From Lentisphaerota bacterium (GTDB lineage Bacteria; Verrucomicrobiota; Kiritimatiellia; RFP12; UBA3636): a DNA stretch of 11,689 bases. The notes beneath the pieces are model-generated. The model had not been told where the DNA came from. It did no database searches and was given only the letters and a program-made list of their open reading frames with translations. The stretch lies in NCBI GenBank assembly GCA_022837245.1, contig JALHHX010000064.1, positions 1 to 11,689 of the forward strand. Direction: 5' to 3'. Positions 1-5,433 of this stretch are shown in pieces (the stretch's first letter is position 1; every line of letters begins with the position of its first letter). Position numbers and translations under genes: made by a program.

Positions 1-462
1 ATGGTATACCTTTGCCTTTCGGCGGGTGCTGCCAACACTTTCACGGCGGTGTCCGGCAGCGACTGGAACACGGCGGCCAACTGGAGCGAGGGCGTGCCCG
101 CGGCCGGGGAGGAGGCGATGCGCCTCGCCTCCTCCTTCGGCGCCGGCATGGGCCGGTTGCGCGAAGTCTGCGGCGCGCTTTCCTCCGCCTTCATGGTCCT
201 CGGCATCAAACGCGGCTACGCCTGCCTCGACTGCAAAGACGTCAAGGACGCGCATTACGCGCGCATCCAGCAGTTCGCAACGGCGTTCAAGGACGCGCAC
301 GGTTCGCTGATCTGCCGCGACCTGCTCGGTCTGGGCGAAGGCCCCGACTCGCCGATCTCCGAGCCCCGCACGGAAGCCTACTACGCCGAGCGCCCCTGCG
401 AGACGTTCATCGCCTTCGCCGCCGATCGGCTCGAACGCGAACTGGCCCTTGAGCGCCGTTGA
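1..462 (+). CDS. C_GCAxxG_C_C family redox protein, 5' end replaced (chimeric or truncated)
   Basis: From about residue 38 to the end (153 aa in this frame) the protein matches the C_GCAxxG_C_C family of small putative redox proteins. It has RLASSFGAGMGRLREVCGAL (C57), SLICRDLLG (C105) and a C-terminal RTEAYYAERPC (C133), plus an extra C75/C78 pair (CLDC). Family members normally start with about 30 residues holding a first conserved Cys (an NCSQAV-like motif). That part is absent. Residues 10-36 instead read like the WNTAANW-type repeats of large surface or autotransporter-like proteins. The join lies near base 105-115. The ATG at base 1 sits on the window edge, so the true start is unknown. 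The stop at 460-462 is followed one base later by the ATG of the sigma-54 activator, suggesting translational coupling. The family identity of the C-terminal 115 residues is secure; the N-terminus is probably an assembly or recombination join. Confidence 0.75.
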   Translation: MVYLCLSAGAANTFTAVSGSDWNTAANWSEGVPAAGEEAMRLASSFGAGMGRLREVCGALSSAFMVLGIKRGYACLDCKDVKDAHYARIQQFATAFKDAHGSLICRDLLGLGEGPDSPISEPRTEAYYAERPCETFIAFAADRLERELALERR

Positions 463-463
463 A

Positions 464-1864
464 ATGAAAAAGAACAAGAGCACCGTCGCGGAGACGCCGG
501 CGACCACGCCGACCGATGCGATCCTGGAGAGCATCTCGGATGGCGTCTTCACGGTCGATGCGGAATGGCGCGTGACCTCGTTCAACCGCGCGGCCGAGCG
601 CATCACCGGCGTGCCGCGCCGCGAGGCGATCGGCCGGCGCTGCGGCGAGGTGCTGCGCTCCAGCCTCTGCGGACCTGAGTGTGCGCTCCAGCGAACGCTC
701 AAGTCGGGCCGTCCCATCATCGGCACGTCCGCCTACATCGTCAACGCCGCCGGCGAGCGCATCCCCGTCAGCCTCTCCACCGCCGTGCTCAAGGACGCCC
801 GGGGACATGTCATCGGCGGCGCCGAGGTGTTCCGCGACCTTTCCGAACTGGAAACGCTCCGGCAGGAGCTGGAGGGTCGGTTCCATGCCGGCGGCCTGAC
901 GAGCCGCAGCCCGCTCATGCAGCGGCTCTTCGAAGTGCTGCCCATCATCGCCGCCAGCCCGAGCACCGTGCTGATCCAAGGCGAGACCGGCACCGGCAAG
1001 GAGCTTCTGGCCCGCACGCTCCACGACATGAGTCCGCGCAAGGACGGCCCCTTCGTCGCCGTCAACTGCGGCGCCCTCCCCGACTCCCTGCTCGAGTCCG
1101 AACTCTTCGGCTACAAGGCCGGCGCCTTCACCGACGCCAAGAAGGACAAGCCCGGACGCTTCGCGCTGGCCAAGGGCGGCACGCTCTTCCTCGACGAAAT
1201 TGGCGAGACGAGTCCCGCCCTGCAGGTCCGACTGCTGCGTGTCCTGCAGGAGCGCGTCTACGAGCCCCTTGGCGCCACGAAACCGGAACGCGCCGACGTC
1301 CGAGTCATCGTGGCGACGAACCGCGACCTGCTCGCGCGCTGCCGCGAAGGCGCCTTTCGCGAGGATCTTTACTACCGCATCAACGTCGTGCGCGTCGAGC
1401 TGCCGCCGCTGCGGCGTCGCGCGGAGGACGTCCCGCTGCTCGCGGAGCAGTTCATCGCGCGCTTCAACCGGCTCCAGAACAAGCGCATCGCGGGCCTCGC
1501 CCCGGAGGCGCTCTCGCTGCTCATGGCGCACGACTGGCCGGGCAACGTGCGCGAACTCGAAAACGCCGTCGAACGCGCGTTCGTGCTCTGCCCCTCGGGC
1601 CGCATCGGCGTCGAGCATCTGCCCGAGACGATCACCGGCGCCCGGACCGGGTCCCCGGCGCCCGAAGGCGCCGGCCTGCGCGACGTCCGCAAGGCCATCG
1701 ACGCGCAGGCCATCCGGGCCGCGCTCGAGCGCAACGGCGGCAGCCGCGTCGCCGCCGCCCGCGAACTGGGCATCCACAAGACCACGCTCTTCCGCAAGAT
1801 CAACGCGCTGGGACTTGTCTTCCCGACAGCCCCGCCGCCGCAATCCGATCCCACACGTCGGTGA
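464..1864 (+). CDS. PAS-domain sigma-54-dependent transcriptional activator (AAA+/Fis HTH)
   Basis: This is a 466-aa cytoplasmic enhancer-binding protein that would use ATP to remodel sigma-54 RNA polymerase. Domains in order are: PAS about 17-126, with C60, C69 and C73 as possible redox or metal-sensing residues; a linker helix about 126-140; AAA+ about 144-388, with Walker A GETGTGKE (173-180), Walker B GGTLFLDE (238-245) and DWPGNVREL; and a C-terminal Fis-type helix-turn-helix about 411-450. The sigma-54 contact loop reads GAFTDA (220-225) instead of GAFTGA. There is no receiver domain, so the signal is probably sensed by PAS. The ATG at 464 directly after the previous stop is preferred. 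A TTG at 449 would add five residues, and neither start has a good ribosome site. The likely target is the sigma-54 promoter at 5434-5450. The architecture resembles the Orp-type regulators of sulfate reducers. Confidence 0.93.
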   Translation: MKKNKSTVAETPATTPTDAILESISDGVFTVDAEWRVTSFNRAAERITGVPRREAIGRRCGEVLRSSLCGPECALQRTLKSGRPIIGTSAYIVNAAGERIPVSLSTAVLKDARGHVIGGAEVFRDLSELETLRQELEGRFHAGGLTSRSPLMQRLFEVLPIIAASPSTVLIQGETGTGKELLARTLHDMSPRKDGPFVAVNCGALPDSLLESELFGYKAGAFTDAKKDKPGRFALAKGGTLFLDEIGETSPALQVRLLRVLQERVYEPLGATKPERADVRVIVATNRDLLARCREGAFREDLYYRINVVRVELPPLRRRAEDVPLLAEQFIARFNRLQNKRIAGLAPEALSLLMAHDWPGNVRELENAVERAFVLCPSGRIGVEHLPETITGARTGSPAPEGAGLRDVRKAIDAQAIRAALERNGGSRVAAARELGIHKTTLFRKINALGLVFPTAPPPQSDPTRR

Positions 1865-2399
1865 TCGAGGTCGAACGCGCCAGATGGTAGTCGTGGAAAT
1901 TTGGCACTCCCCGCTCGAAGTTCAAGATCAAAAGCGAGCCGGACCAGCTATTCCACGTACGAATCTCGGTCTGTTCACGGGTTTCAATTTCGACTGTGGC
2001 AAGGAGAATTGCGAAGAGCGCATCCTTCGGGATCCGGCAATCTTCCTGTTTCGCCAAAATCACCTTCGTTTCGGCCCCCAGGATGCGTTCACACTCAATC
2101 ACGCGAACCGCATAGAAGACTTTCCAGAGTCCGTCCGAGTCTGGCCTTGATGAAAGGCTCCGATACACGCCGACTTCCGTGAGATCCTCGATACAGGGGT
2201 TGCTGTCCGACAGGTCGATCTTCGTGACCTCGGTATTGAGCAGAACCTCGTCGGGAGATAGCGAAGGTCCAGCGGTAAACAGCTTTGGGCACGGTTCGCC
2301 ATCCCAAAATCCTCCATCGTGCTCATGCAGATCCCTATTGCTTGCGCATCCGGCAAGCGCGAGCATAGCCAAAGTTAGCATGACTGACTTCATTCTCAT
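1800..2399 (-). CDS. Putative lipoprotein, function unknown
   Basis: The 199-aa product starts with a lipoprotein signal peptide: a basic start (MRMKS), a hydrophobic stretch and the lipobox LAGC with the acylated Cys at residue 18. Ala at +2 would favour outer-membrane sorting in an enterobacterial Lol system. The mature part has four further Cys (37, 69, 103, 121), possibly two disulfides, and no domain I recognise. The GC content is visibly lower than in the flanking genes, suggesting a different origin. The last 21 codons overlap the 3' end of the convergent activator gene by 65 bp, so the C-terminus may be a read-through tail of a truncated gene. A plausible sigma-70 promoter lies just upstream on the minus strand. 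The start could be M1 or M3. The signal peptide is clear; the function is unknown. Confidence 0.72.
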   Translation of the reverse strand: MRMKSVMLTLAMLALAGCASNRDLHEHDGGFWDGEPCPKLFTAGPSLSPDEVLLNTEVTKIDLSDSNPCIEDLTEVGVYRSLSSRPDSDGLWKVFYAVRVIECERILGAETKVILAKQEDCRIPKDALFAILLATVEIETREQTEIRTWNSWSGSLLILNFERGVPNFHDYHLARSTSITDVWDRIAAAGLSGRQVPAR

Positions 2400-2404
2400 G
2401 TTTC

Positions 2405-2440
2405 ATCTCTGCGGGCAAGCACCACAAGCTTGATCTCTGC
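2405..2440 (-). other. Leader of lipoprotein gene with small repeats
   Basis: Between the predicted transcription start and the lipoprotein ATG lie two direct copies of ATCTCTGC (2405-2412 and 2433-2440, plus-strand reading). They enclose a small inverted repeat CAAGC-7 nt-GCTTG (2416-2432). This could be a regulator site or a leader hairpin near the start codon. The arms are only 5 bp, so chance is possible. Confidence 0.25.
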
Positions 2441-2456
2441 GACCTTTCTCTTAAAC

Positions 2457-2485
2457 ATTCTACGACATCGAGCAAGCCCACTCAA
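2457..2485 (-). promoter_or_regulatory. Putative sigma-70 promoter of the lipoprotein gene
   Basis: On the minus strand there is TTGAGT (-35, plus positions 2480-2485), then exactly 17 bp, then TAGAAT (-10, 2457-2462). This is 4/6 and 5/6 to consensus with optimal spacing. Transcription would start near 2450 and give a leader of about 50 nt before the lipoprotein ATG. The call is by pattern only. Confidence 0.5.
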
Positions 2486-2525
2486 CTTCGGAATTAGATT
2501 TTTTTAGGATTCCCAGGATTTTCAT

Positions 2526-2531
2526 GAAGGG
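2526..2531. repeat. Target-site duplication, left copy (GAAGGG)
   Basis: GAAGGG sits directly outside the left terminal inverted repeat and is repeated in direct orientation directly outside the right one (4929-4934). That is the signature of a transposition event with a 6-bp duplication. One more matching A follows each copy, so a 7-bp reading is possible. Confidence 0.7.
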
Positions 2532-2552
2532 ACTTGAGAGTGTTGAGTTCTC
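2532..2552 (+). repeat. Left terminal inverted repeat of the element
   Basis: It reads ACTTGAGAGTG, then TT, then GAGTTCTC. The complement of 4908-4928 reads ACTTGAGAGTG, then GC, then GAGTTCTC, so only the central dinucleotide differs. TTCATGG at 2559-2565 is also matched in the right end. Confidence 0.75.
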
Positions 2553-2565
2553 ATCTTGTTCATGG

Positions 2566-2741
2566 CCCATGCGGACAGCCCTTCCGCGAACAGCGGAGTG
2601 CAAAGCGCGAGCTCCACGAAACAGTCGCAAGGATAGATCATGAGAAGCGCGCAAGTCAACTTCGGACTTGGCGGGGTCGAGACTGGTGTGTGTGTCAGTG
2701 TCGTGACATGGGTCCGAATGTTTGAGCATGACACAGGGGGC
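2566..2741. other. Non-coding left interior of the insertion element
   Basis: This stretch lies between the left terminal repeat and the repeat cluster at 2742. I see no convincing gene. Short open frames on both strands (for example minus 2460-2729 and 2522-2770) have no recognisable domain, no ribosome site and cross the element boundary. Base composition is more AT-rich than in the flanking operon genes. Confidence 0.5.
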
Positions 2742-2902
2742 ATTCCTGATTTCCTAATTTCAAATTCCATTCTTCATCAGCGCTGGCGCAGCGAGGATTG
2801 TGAATGGATTTCCATCTGAAATCAGGAAATCAGGAAGGGACGGCGGCGGCGCGCTCTCGGATGGATTTGAATCAGGAAAACGGGAAAACAGGAAGAGACG
2901 GC
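2742..2902. repeat. Cluster of AATCAGGAA-type repeats (two direct, one inverted)
   Basis: Two direct copies of a unit of about 45 bp occur. The first (about 2803-2844) starts ATGGATTT, continues with ATCAGGAA octamers and ends GGGACGGC. The second (about 2861-2902) starts ATGGATTT, continues with octamers ATCAGGAA, AACGGGAA and AACAGGAA and ends GAGACGGC. A partial inverted copy lies at 2742-2772: its complement reads GAATGGAATTTGAAATTAGG and then AAATCAGGAA. The inverted copy and the first direct copy could form a long imperfect hairpin with a loop of about 29 nt. The cluster lies inside the insertion element, downstream of the transposase stop, so it may be an end structure, a terminator-like fold or a nested miniature repeat. 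Confidence 0.55.
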
Positions 2903-2987
2903 AAAGGGCTCTGGAGCCGCTTGGGCAGGAAGTGGCCCATCCTGCGGAATCGAGGGGTCTCAGCCGACGCGGAAGTCGCCGGCGGCG

Positions 2988-4391
2988 TCACGAGGCGAGC
3001 GTCGCGCCCTCCGAGCGGCTCAAGTCGATGCGCTCGCGGATGAATTTCGCGAGGATTGACTCCAGGGCCGCGCCCGCGAGAAATTCCGGCAGCGTGTTGC
3101 GCAGGGCGAGCCCCACGACGCGCTCCGAGGGCGGCACGCCCGGGCGGCGGGTTCGCATCCAGGAGCCGTAGCCGCCCCAGACGGCGTTGGGGTCGAGCAC
3201 GGCCAGGGACTGGAGCAGCCCCTGCGCCACGACGCCGAGCTGGATGTGCGCGTGGTACGCCCTGAGCTTGCGGCGGACGGCCTCGCGATAGGACGCGCTT
3301 TCGCGATGCAGGTGTTGGTTGCCGGATCGCCGTGGCATGGGCTTCATGGCGGATATCCAGAAATGGTAGGCGAAGGTGCCGACCGTGTGGACGGCCTGCT
3401 TGAAGGCGACTTCGGTCTTGAAGCGGATGCCGTAGATCTTGATGATTGCGAGGGGATCGAGCGAGAGATCCGTGCAGAGGAGTATCTTCCTCCCCCGCGT
3501 GGGATGCTCGACGAGCACGAAGCGCACGACGATGCCGACCGGGCGCCAGAGCAAATCGAGCGCGCGGTAGAGCAGCGTGACGCCTTCCTCCCCGTAGACG
3601 GGGCTGGGCGCCTCGACGAAGTCCTCGCGCCGCTCGAAGCATTCGCGCAGGACGACTTTCCCGCCGTAGCGCCGGGGACGGCCCCGCCGCGCAGGTCCGG
3701 CCATCAACGGCAGAAGGTAGGCGACGGCGTTGAAGCGCACGCCGGCGATCAGGTGCCAGCCGGCCGCCACCAGCGGCAGGACGATCTTGGCGCAGGCGTA
3801 GTAGGCGTCCGCGACCAGGATGCCGGGTGTCGTCACCGCCAGCCCCAGCAGCATGGAGGCGAGCTTGTCGAGCTGCGTGCGCCGGGAGCGGTTGCTGAAC
3901 ACGACCCCTTCGTGGATGGCGCCCGCGAGCGGAAGGGCGAAGCATGTCGAGGCCGCCCGCACCGCCAGCGCCACGCACTGGCAGGAGTGCCCAAAGATGT
4001 ATTCGGGCTTGGTGTTGCTCTCCGACTCCTGATGCAGCTTCTTCACGCCGGGCATCTTGCGCCCGGACTTCGCCACCTTGATTCCGTCGGCGATGAAGAC
4101 CGCGCGGCCGTCCACCGTCCACAGGTTGCGCTTCAGGATCGCGAGCACGGCGCGCGTCCAGACGGCCGCGAGACGCGGGGTGTCGACCCCGCCGCTGTGG
4201 AACATGCGCAGCAGGCCGCCGTAGCAGGCGTCCAGCAGCCCCAGCGAGCGGACCAGGCTCGTCACCCCGGCCAGGTCGGGGCGGGCGCAGACGGCCGCGA
4301 GCGCCAGGACGAACCACAGGAAGGTGCGCCGACGGCTGAAGGCGGGGCGCAGTTGCTCGGCGAGGGACCACCAGCGTGTCCAGAGGTGCAT
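2988..4391 (-). CDS. DDE transposase (IS4-superfamily-like)
   Basis: This 467-aa enzyme would cut and join the ends of the surrounding element. A candidate catalytic triad is visible: D102 in FIADGIKVAKSGRKMPGVKK, D195 in ILVADAYYAC, and E327 in IYGIRFKTEVAFK, a Y-x2-R-x3-E arrangement like the YREK signature of IS4-type transposases. The conserved stretch KPEYIFGHS (129-136) and a C-terminal AYHFW motif also match a widespread transposase family I recognise by its motifs. The ATG at 4391 is chosen because it has a strong Shine-Dalgarno site, AAAGGAG, 8 nt upstream (4400-4406). An upstream in-frame ATG at 4436 falls in the promoter. The frame is intact with no frameshift, so the gene may be active. 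Confidence 0.92.
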   Translation of the reverse strand: MHLWTRWWSLAEQLRPAFSRRRTFLWFVLALAAVCARPDLAGVTSLVRSLGLLDACYGGLLRMFHSGGVDTPRLAAVWTRAVLAILKRNLWTVDGRAVFIADGIKVAKSGRKMPGVKKLHQESESNTKPEYIFGHSCQCVALAVRAASTCFALPLAGAIHEGVVFSNRSRRTQLDKLASMLLGLAVTTPGILVADAYYACAKIVLPLVAAGWHLIAGVRFNAVAYLLPLMAGPARRGRPRRYGGKVVLRECFERREDFVEAPSPVYGEEGVTLLYRALDLLWRPVGIVVRFVLVEHPTRGRKILLCTDLSLDPLAIIKIYGIRFKTEVAFKQAVHTVGTFAYHFWISAMKPMPRRSGNQHLHRESASYREAVRRKLRAYHAHIQLGVVAQGLLQSLAVLDPNAVWGGYGSWMRTRRPGVPPSERVVGLALRNTLPEFLAGAALESILAKFIRERIDLSRSEGATLAS

Positions 4392-4415
4392 CGGTGAAAC
4401 TCCTTTTGTTTTCAG

Positions 4416-4450
4416 GATTGACAATATAGCATACATGTGCTATATATTTT
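4416..4450. promoter_or_regulatory. Shared divergent promoter with inverted repeat (transposase / DUF6788)
   Basis: On the plus strand TTGACA (4418-4423), 17 bp, then TATATA (4441-4446) with TGC directly before it forms a strong sigma-70 promoter with an extended -10 for the DUF6788 gene. On the minus strand TGC-TATATT (complement of 4423-4431) is an extended -10 for the transposase. The two -10 regions form an inverted repeat ATATAGCA-6 nt-TGCTATAT (4424-4445), with a central ACATGT palindrome overlapping it. A protein bound here would block both genes at once. Whether the symmetry is an operator or only back-to-back -10 boxes cannot be told from sequence. Confidence 0.55.
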
Positions 4451-4467
4451 GCCCGAAAGGAGTTGCC

Positions 4468-4785
4468 ATGTCAACGTCAATCTCGTCGATCGAAGGAAAA
4501 ATCGCGCGCGCCCGGCGCGCGCTTGCGGCGCTGGGGCCGATGCGCCCCGGCACCCTCAACCGCCAGTACAAGAACCCGGCCGAAAAGCAGGGGGCCTACT
4601 GGCAGATCAGCTACACGCACCAGATGCGCAGCCGCTCCGAGTACGTCCGCCCAGAGCACCTCAAGGCGATCCGCGCGGAGCTGGCGAACTTCCGCAAGTT
4701 CAGGCTGCTCACGGAGCGCTGGATCGAGCTCTCGCTGGAACTGTCGAAGGCGAAGCGCAAGCCGCCGAGCCGGGACAAGGCGTAG
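4468..4785 (+). CDS. DUF6788 family protein (element-borne)
   Basis: This is a 105-aa protein of unknown function. Residues about 27-95 match DUF6788: MRPGTLNRQY, then QGAYWQISYTHQMRSRSEYV, then a predicted helical part with EHLKAIRAELANFRKFRLLTERWIELSLEL. Many relatives carry a Cys-rich CGKPxCxC-like segment after the NRQY motif. Here that segment reads KNPAEK with no Cys, so a zinc site seems to be lost. The ATG at 4468 has a good Shine-Dalgarno site, AAAGGAG (4456-4462), and the gene diverges from the transposase across 76 bp. DUF6788 genes are often seen beside transposases; here the gene lies inside the element ends. It could regulate transposition or assist the transposase, which is inference. 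A longer in-frame start at 4324 lies inside the transposase gene and is rejected. Confidence 0.85.
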   Translation: MSTSISSIEGKIARARRALAALGPMRPGTLNRQYKNPAEKQGAYWQISYTHQMRSRSEYVRPEHLKAIRAELANFRKFRLLTERWIELSLELSKAKRKPPSRDKA

Positions 4786-4793
4786 CCCTACGC

Positions 4794-4824
4794 GGCAGGC
4801 TGGCAGGCTGGCAGGCTGGCAGGC
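4794..4824 (+). repeat. Octamer tandem repeat (GGCAGGCT, about 3.9 copies)
   Basis: Three full copies and seven bases of a fourth copy of GGCAGGCT lie 9 bp after the DUF6788 stop, inside the right end of the element. The 9-mer CCTACGCGG occurs on both sides (4787-4795 and 4831-4839), as if the tract expanded by slippage. Copy number is likely to vary between element copies. Confidence 0.8.
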
Positions 4825-4907
4825 CGGAGACCTACGCGGAGCGCCCATGCACAACGGGCAGTCAGCGCGGGTCGGAATGCGCTTGCGCATCGCCCCATGA
4901 ATTCCCC

Positions 4908-4928
4908 GAGAACTCGCCACTCTCAAGT
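4908..4928 (-). repeat. Right terminal inverted repeat of the element
   Basis: It is the complement of the left end with two central mismatches: GAGAACTC, then GC, then CACTCTCAAGT. The inner block CCATGAA (4895-4901) also pairs with TTCATGG of the left end at the same distance. Confidence 0.75.
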
Positions 4929-4934
4929 GAAGGG
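4929..4934. repeat. Target-site duplication, right copy (GAAGGG)
   Basis: This is the direct copy of 2526-2531, immediately outside the right terminal repeat. Removing the element and one copy rejoins the lipoprotein upstream region with the intergenic region before the sigma-54 promoter. Confidence 0.7.
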
Positions 4935-5069
4935 AGAAAATCGTCGAAAATGCCAATGGCCTTTCATCGACAGCGGCTTGCCGGACGCACCGAGCCGAAG
5001 TCGCAGACGAAGGCTGGACGGCTGCGCCCCACTCCGCTCCGCAAGCCCAAGTGCGAACCCTGCCACGCG

Positions 5070-5101
5070 TTGTAATATTGAAAACGAATTCGATATTACA
5101 A
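5070..5101. promoter_or_regulatory. 32-bp AT-rich palindrome, candidate regulator binding site
   Basis: TTGTAATAT (5070-5078) and ATATTACAA (5093-5101) are perfect inverted arms of 9 bp, extendable to 11 bp with one mismatch, around AAAACGAATT. The low GC stands out in a GC-rich surrounding. It lies about 335 bp upstream of the sigma-54 -24 box, within the range at which enhancer-binding proteins can act by DNA looping. It could also be an operator of an unseen regulator. No gene starts directly beside it. Confidence 0.45.
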
Positions 5102-5103
5102 TC

Positions 5104-5245
5104 GCCTGGTCTTGCTCCCAGCCGGGCACGGGAGAATCGTGCGCCCGCAAAGACAAGGTGGGGCGACGCTGTCCCGGCGAGCCGCCATTCGAGCACGGTG
5201 AAGACGCGCCCGTCTCGGGGTGGACGCTGGCTTCAGGCTCATGCC
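5104..5245. other. GC-rich structured intergenic segment
   Basis: No gene is supported here. There is a hairpin CGGGCACG (5123-5130)-GGAGAAT-CGTGCgCCCG (5138-5147, one bulge), a small hairpin AGACG-CGCC-CGTCT (5202-5215), and the tract GGTGGGGCGACGCTGTCCCG followed by GCGAGCCGCC. It has the look of a dispersed intergenic repeat or a structured RNA, but I cannot assign it to a known class. Confidence 0.35.
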
Positions 5246-5282
5246 CATGCGATGCGGAACTGCAACTCATTTACATTATTTG

Positions 5283-5300
5283 AGTAGCGGAAAAGCTACT
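5283..5300 (+). other. Small perfect hairpin AGTAGC-GGAAAA-GCTACT
   Basis: The hairpin has 6-bp perfect arms and a 6-nt loop, in an AT-rich spot about 135 bp upstream of the sigma-54 -24 element. It could be a weak terminator without a T tract, or a protein site. It is short enough for chance. Confidence 0.3.
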
Positions 5301-5355
5301 ATTCTGCACGTGAGCCCGAGAAGCCAAGACGGCCGGCAGAGCATTTTCAGAAGAG

Positions 5356-5411
5356 TCAGTGTGAAAGCAAGCACATGGGATCAAGCGCTTTGCAAGAATC
5401 CTGAACACTGA
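5356..5411. promoter_or_regulatory. Candidate upstream activator half-sites (TCAGTGT / ACACTGA)
   Basis: The 7-bp inverted pair TCAGTGT (5356-5362) and ACACTGA (5405-5411) lies about 50-105 bp before the predicted sigma-54 transcription start. That is close to the usual distance for binding sites of sigma-54 activators. Short arms and wide spacing make this a weak call. Confidence 0.22.
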
Positions 5412-5433
5412 ACCCTATCCCCTTGATTCCGCC

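Larger units (their letters stand above)
2532..4928 (-). mobile_element. Complete insertion element with DDE transposase and divergent DUF6788 gene
   Basis: The element is 2,397 bp and bounded by 21-bp imperfect inverted repeats (19/21 matching) at 2532-2552 and 4908-4928. A direct repeat GAAGGG flanks it at 2526-2531 and 4929-4934. A second matched block TTCATGG (2559-2565) and its complement (4895-4901) lies at the same offset inside both ends, as expected for a subterminal transposase site. Inside are the transposase (4391 to 2988, minus) and a DUF6788 gene (4468-4785, plus), reading divergently from a shared promoter region. About 420 bp at the left end and 120 bp at the right end are non-coding. 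Intact ends, an intact transposase frame and an intact target duplication suggest a fairly recent insertion. I cannot assign an IS family: the transposase is IS4-superfamily-like, and ends and duplication lengths vary within that group. Confidence 0.78.

Noticed and set aside
1905..1925. TTGGCACTCCCCGC as a second sigma-54 promoter.
   Set aside because: Spacing between GG and GC is 8 bp rather than 10, and no plus-strand gene follows.
2888..2945. Transposase terminator (GGCTC-CA-GAGCC with T-rich sequence after it on the minus strand).
   Set aside because: A 2-nt loop cannot form a stable 5-bp hairpin, and the T-rich part is interrupted.
2872..4371. Long open frame of 499 codons on the minus strand overlapping the transposase in another frame.
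   Set aside because: Arg/Pro/Ala-rich shadow product of a GC-rich gene; the transposase frame has the catalytic motifs and the ribosome site.
4826..4850. Reading TYAERPC resembles the YYAERPC tail of the C_GCAxxG_C_C protein at 1-462.
   Set aside because: Similarity covers about seven residues only, with no related sequence around it and inside the end of the insertion element. Probably chance.
5070..5101. Fur-box reading of the palindrome (TTGAAAACGAATTCGATA).
   Set aside because: The match to the 19-bp Fur consensus is poor and no iron-uptake gene is adjacent.
5104..5245. Possible cobalamin-type riboswitch (GGGAGAATC, CCCGCAA and GGTGAAGACGCGCCC resemble conserved pieces).
   Set aside because: The pieces are not in convincing spacing, core bases of the consensus are missing, and the region lies some 300 bp upstream of the predicted transcription start. 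A covariance search would be needed.
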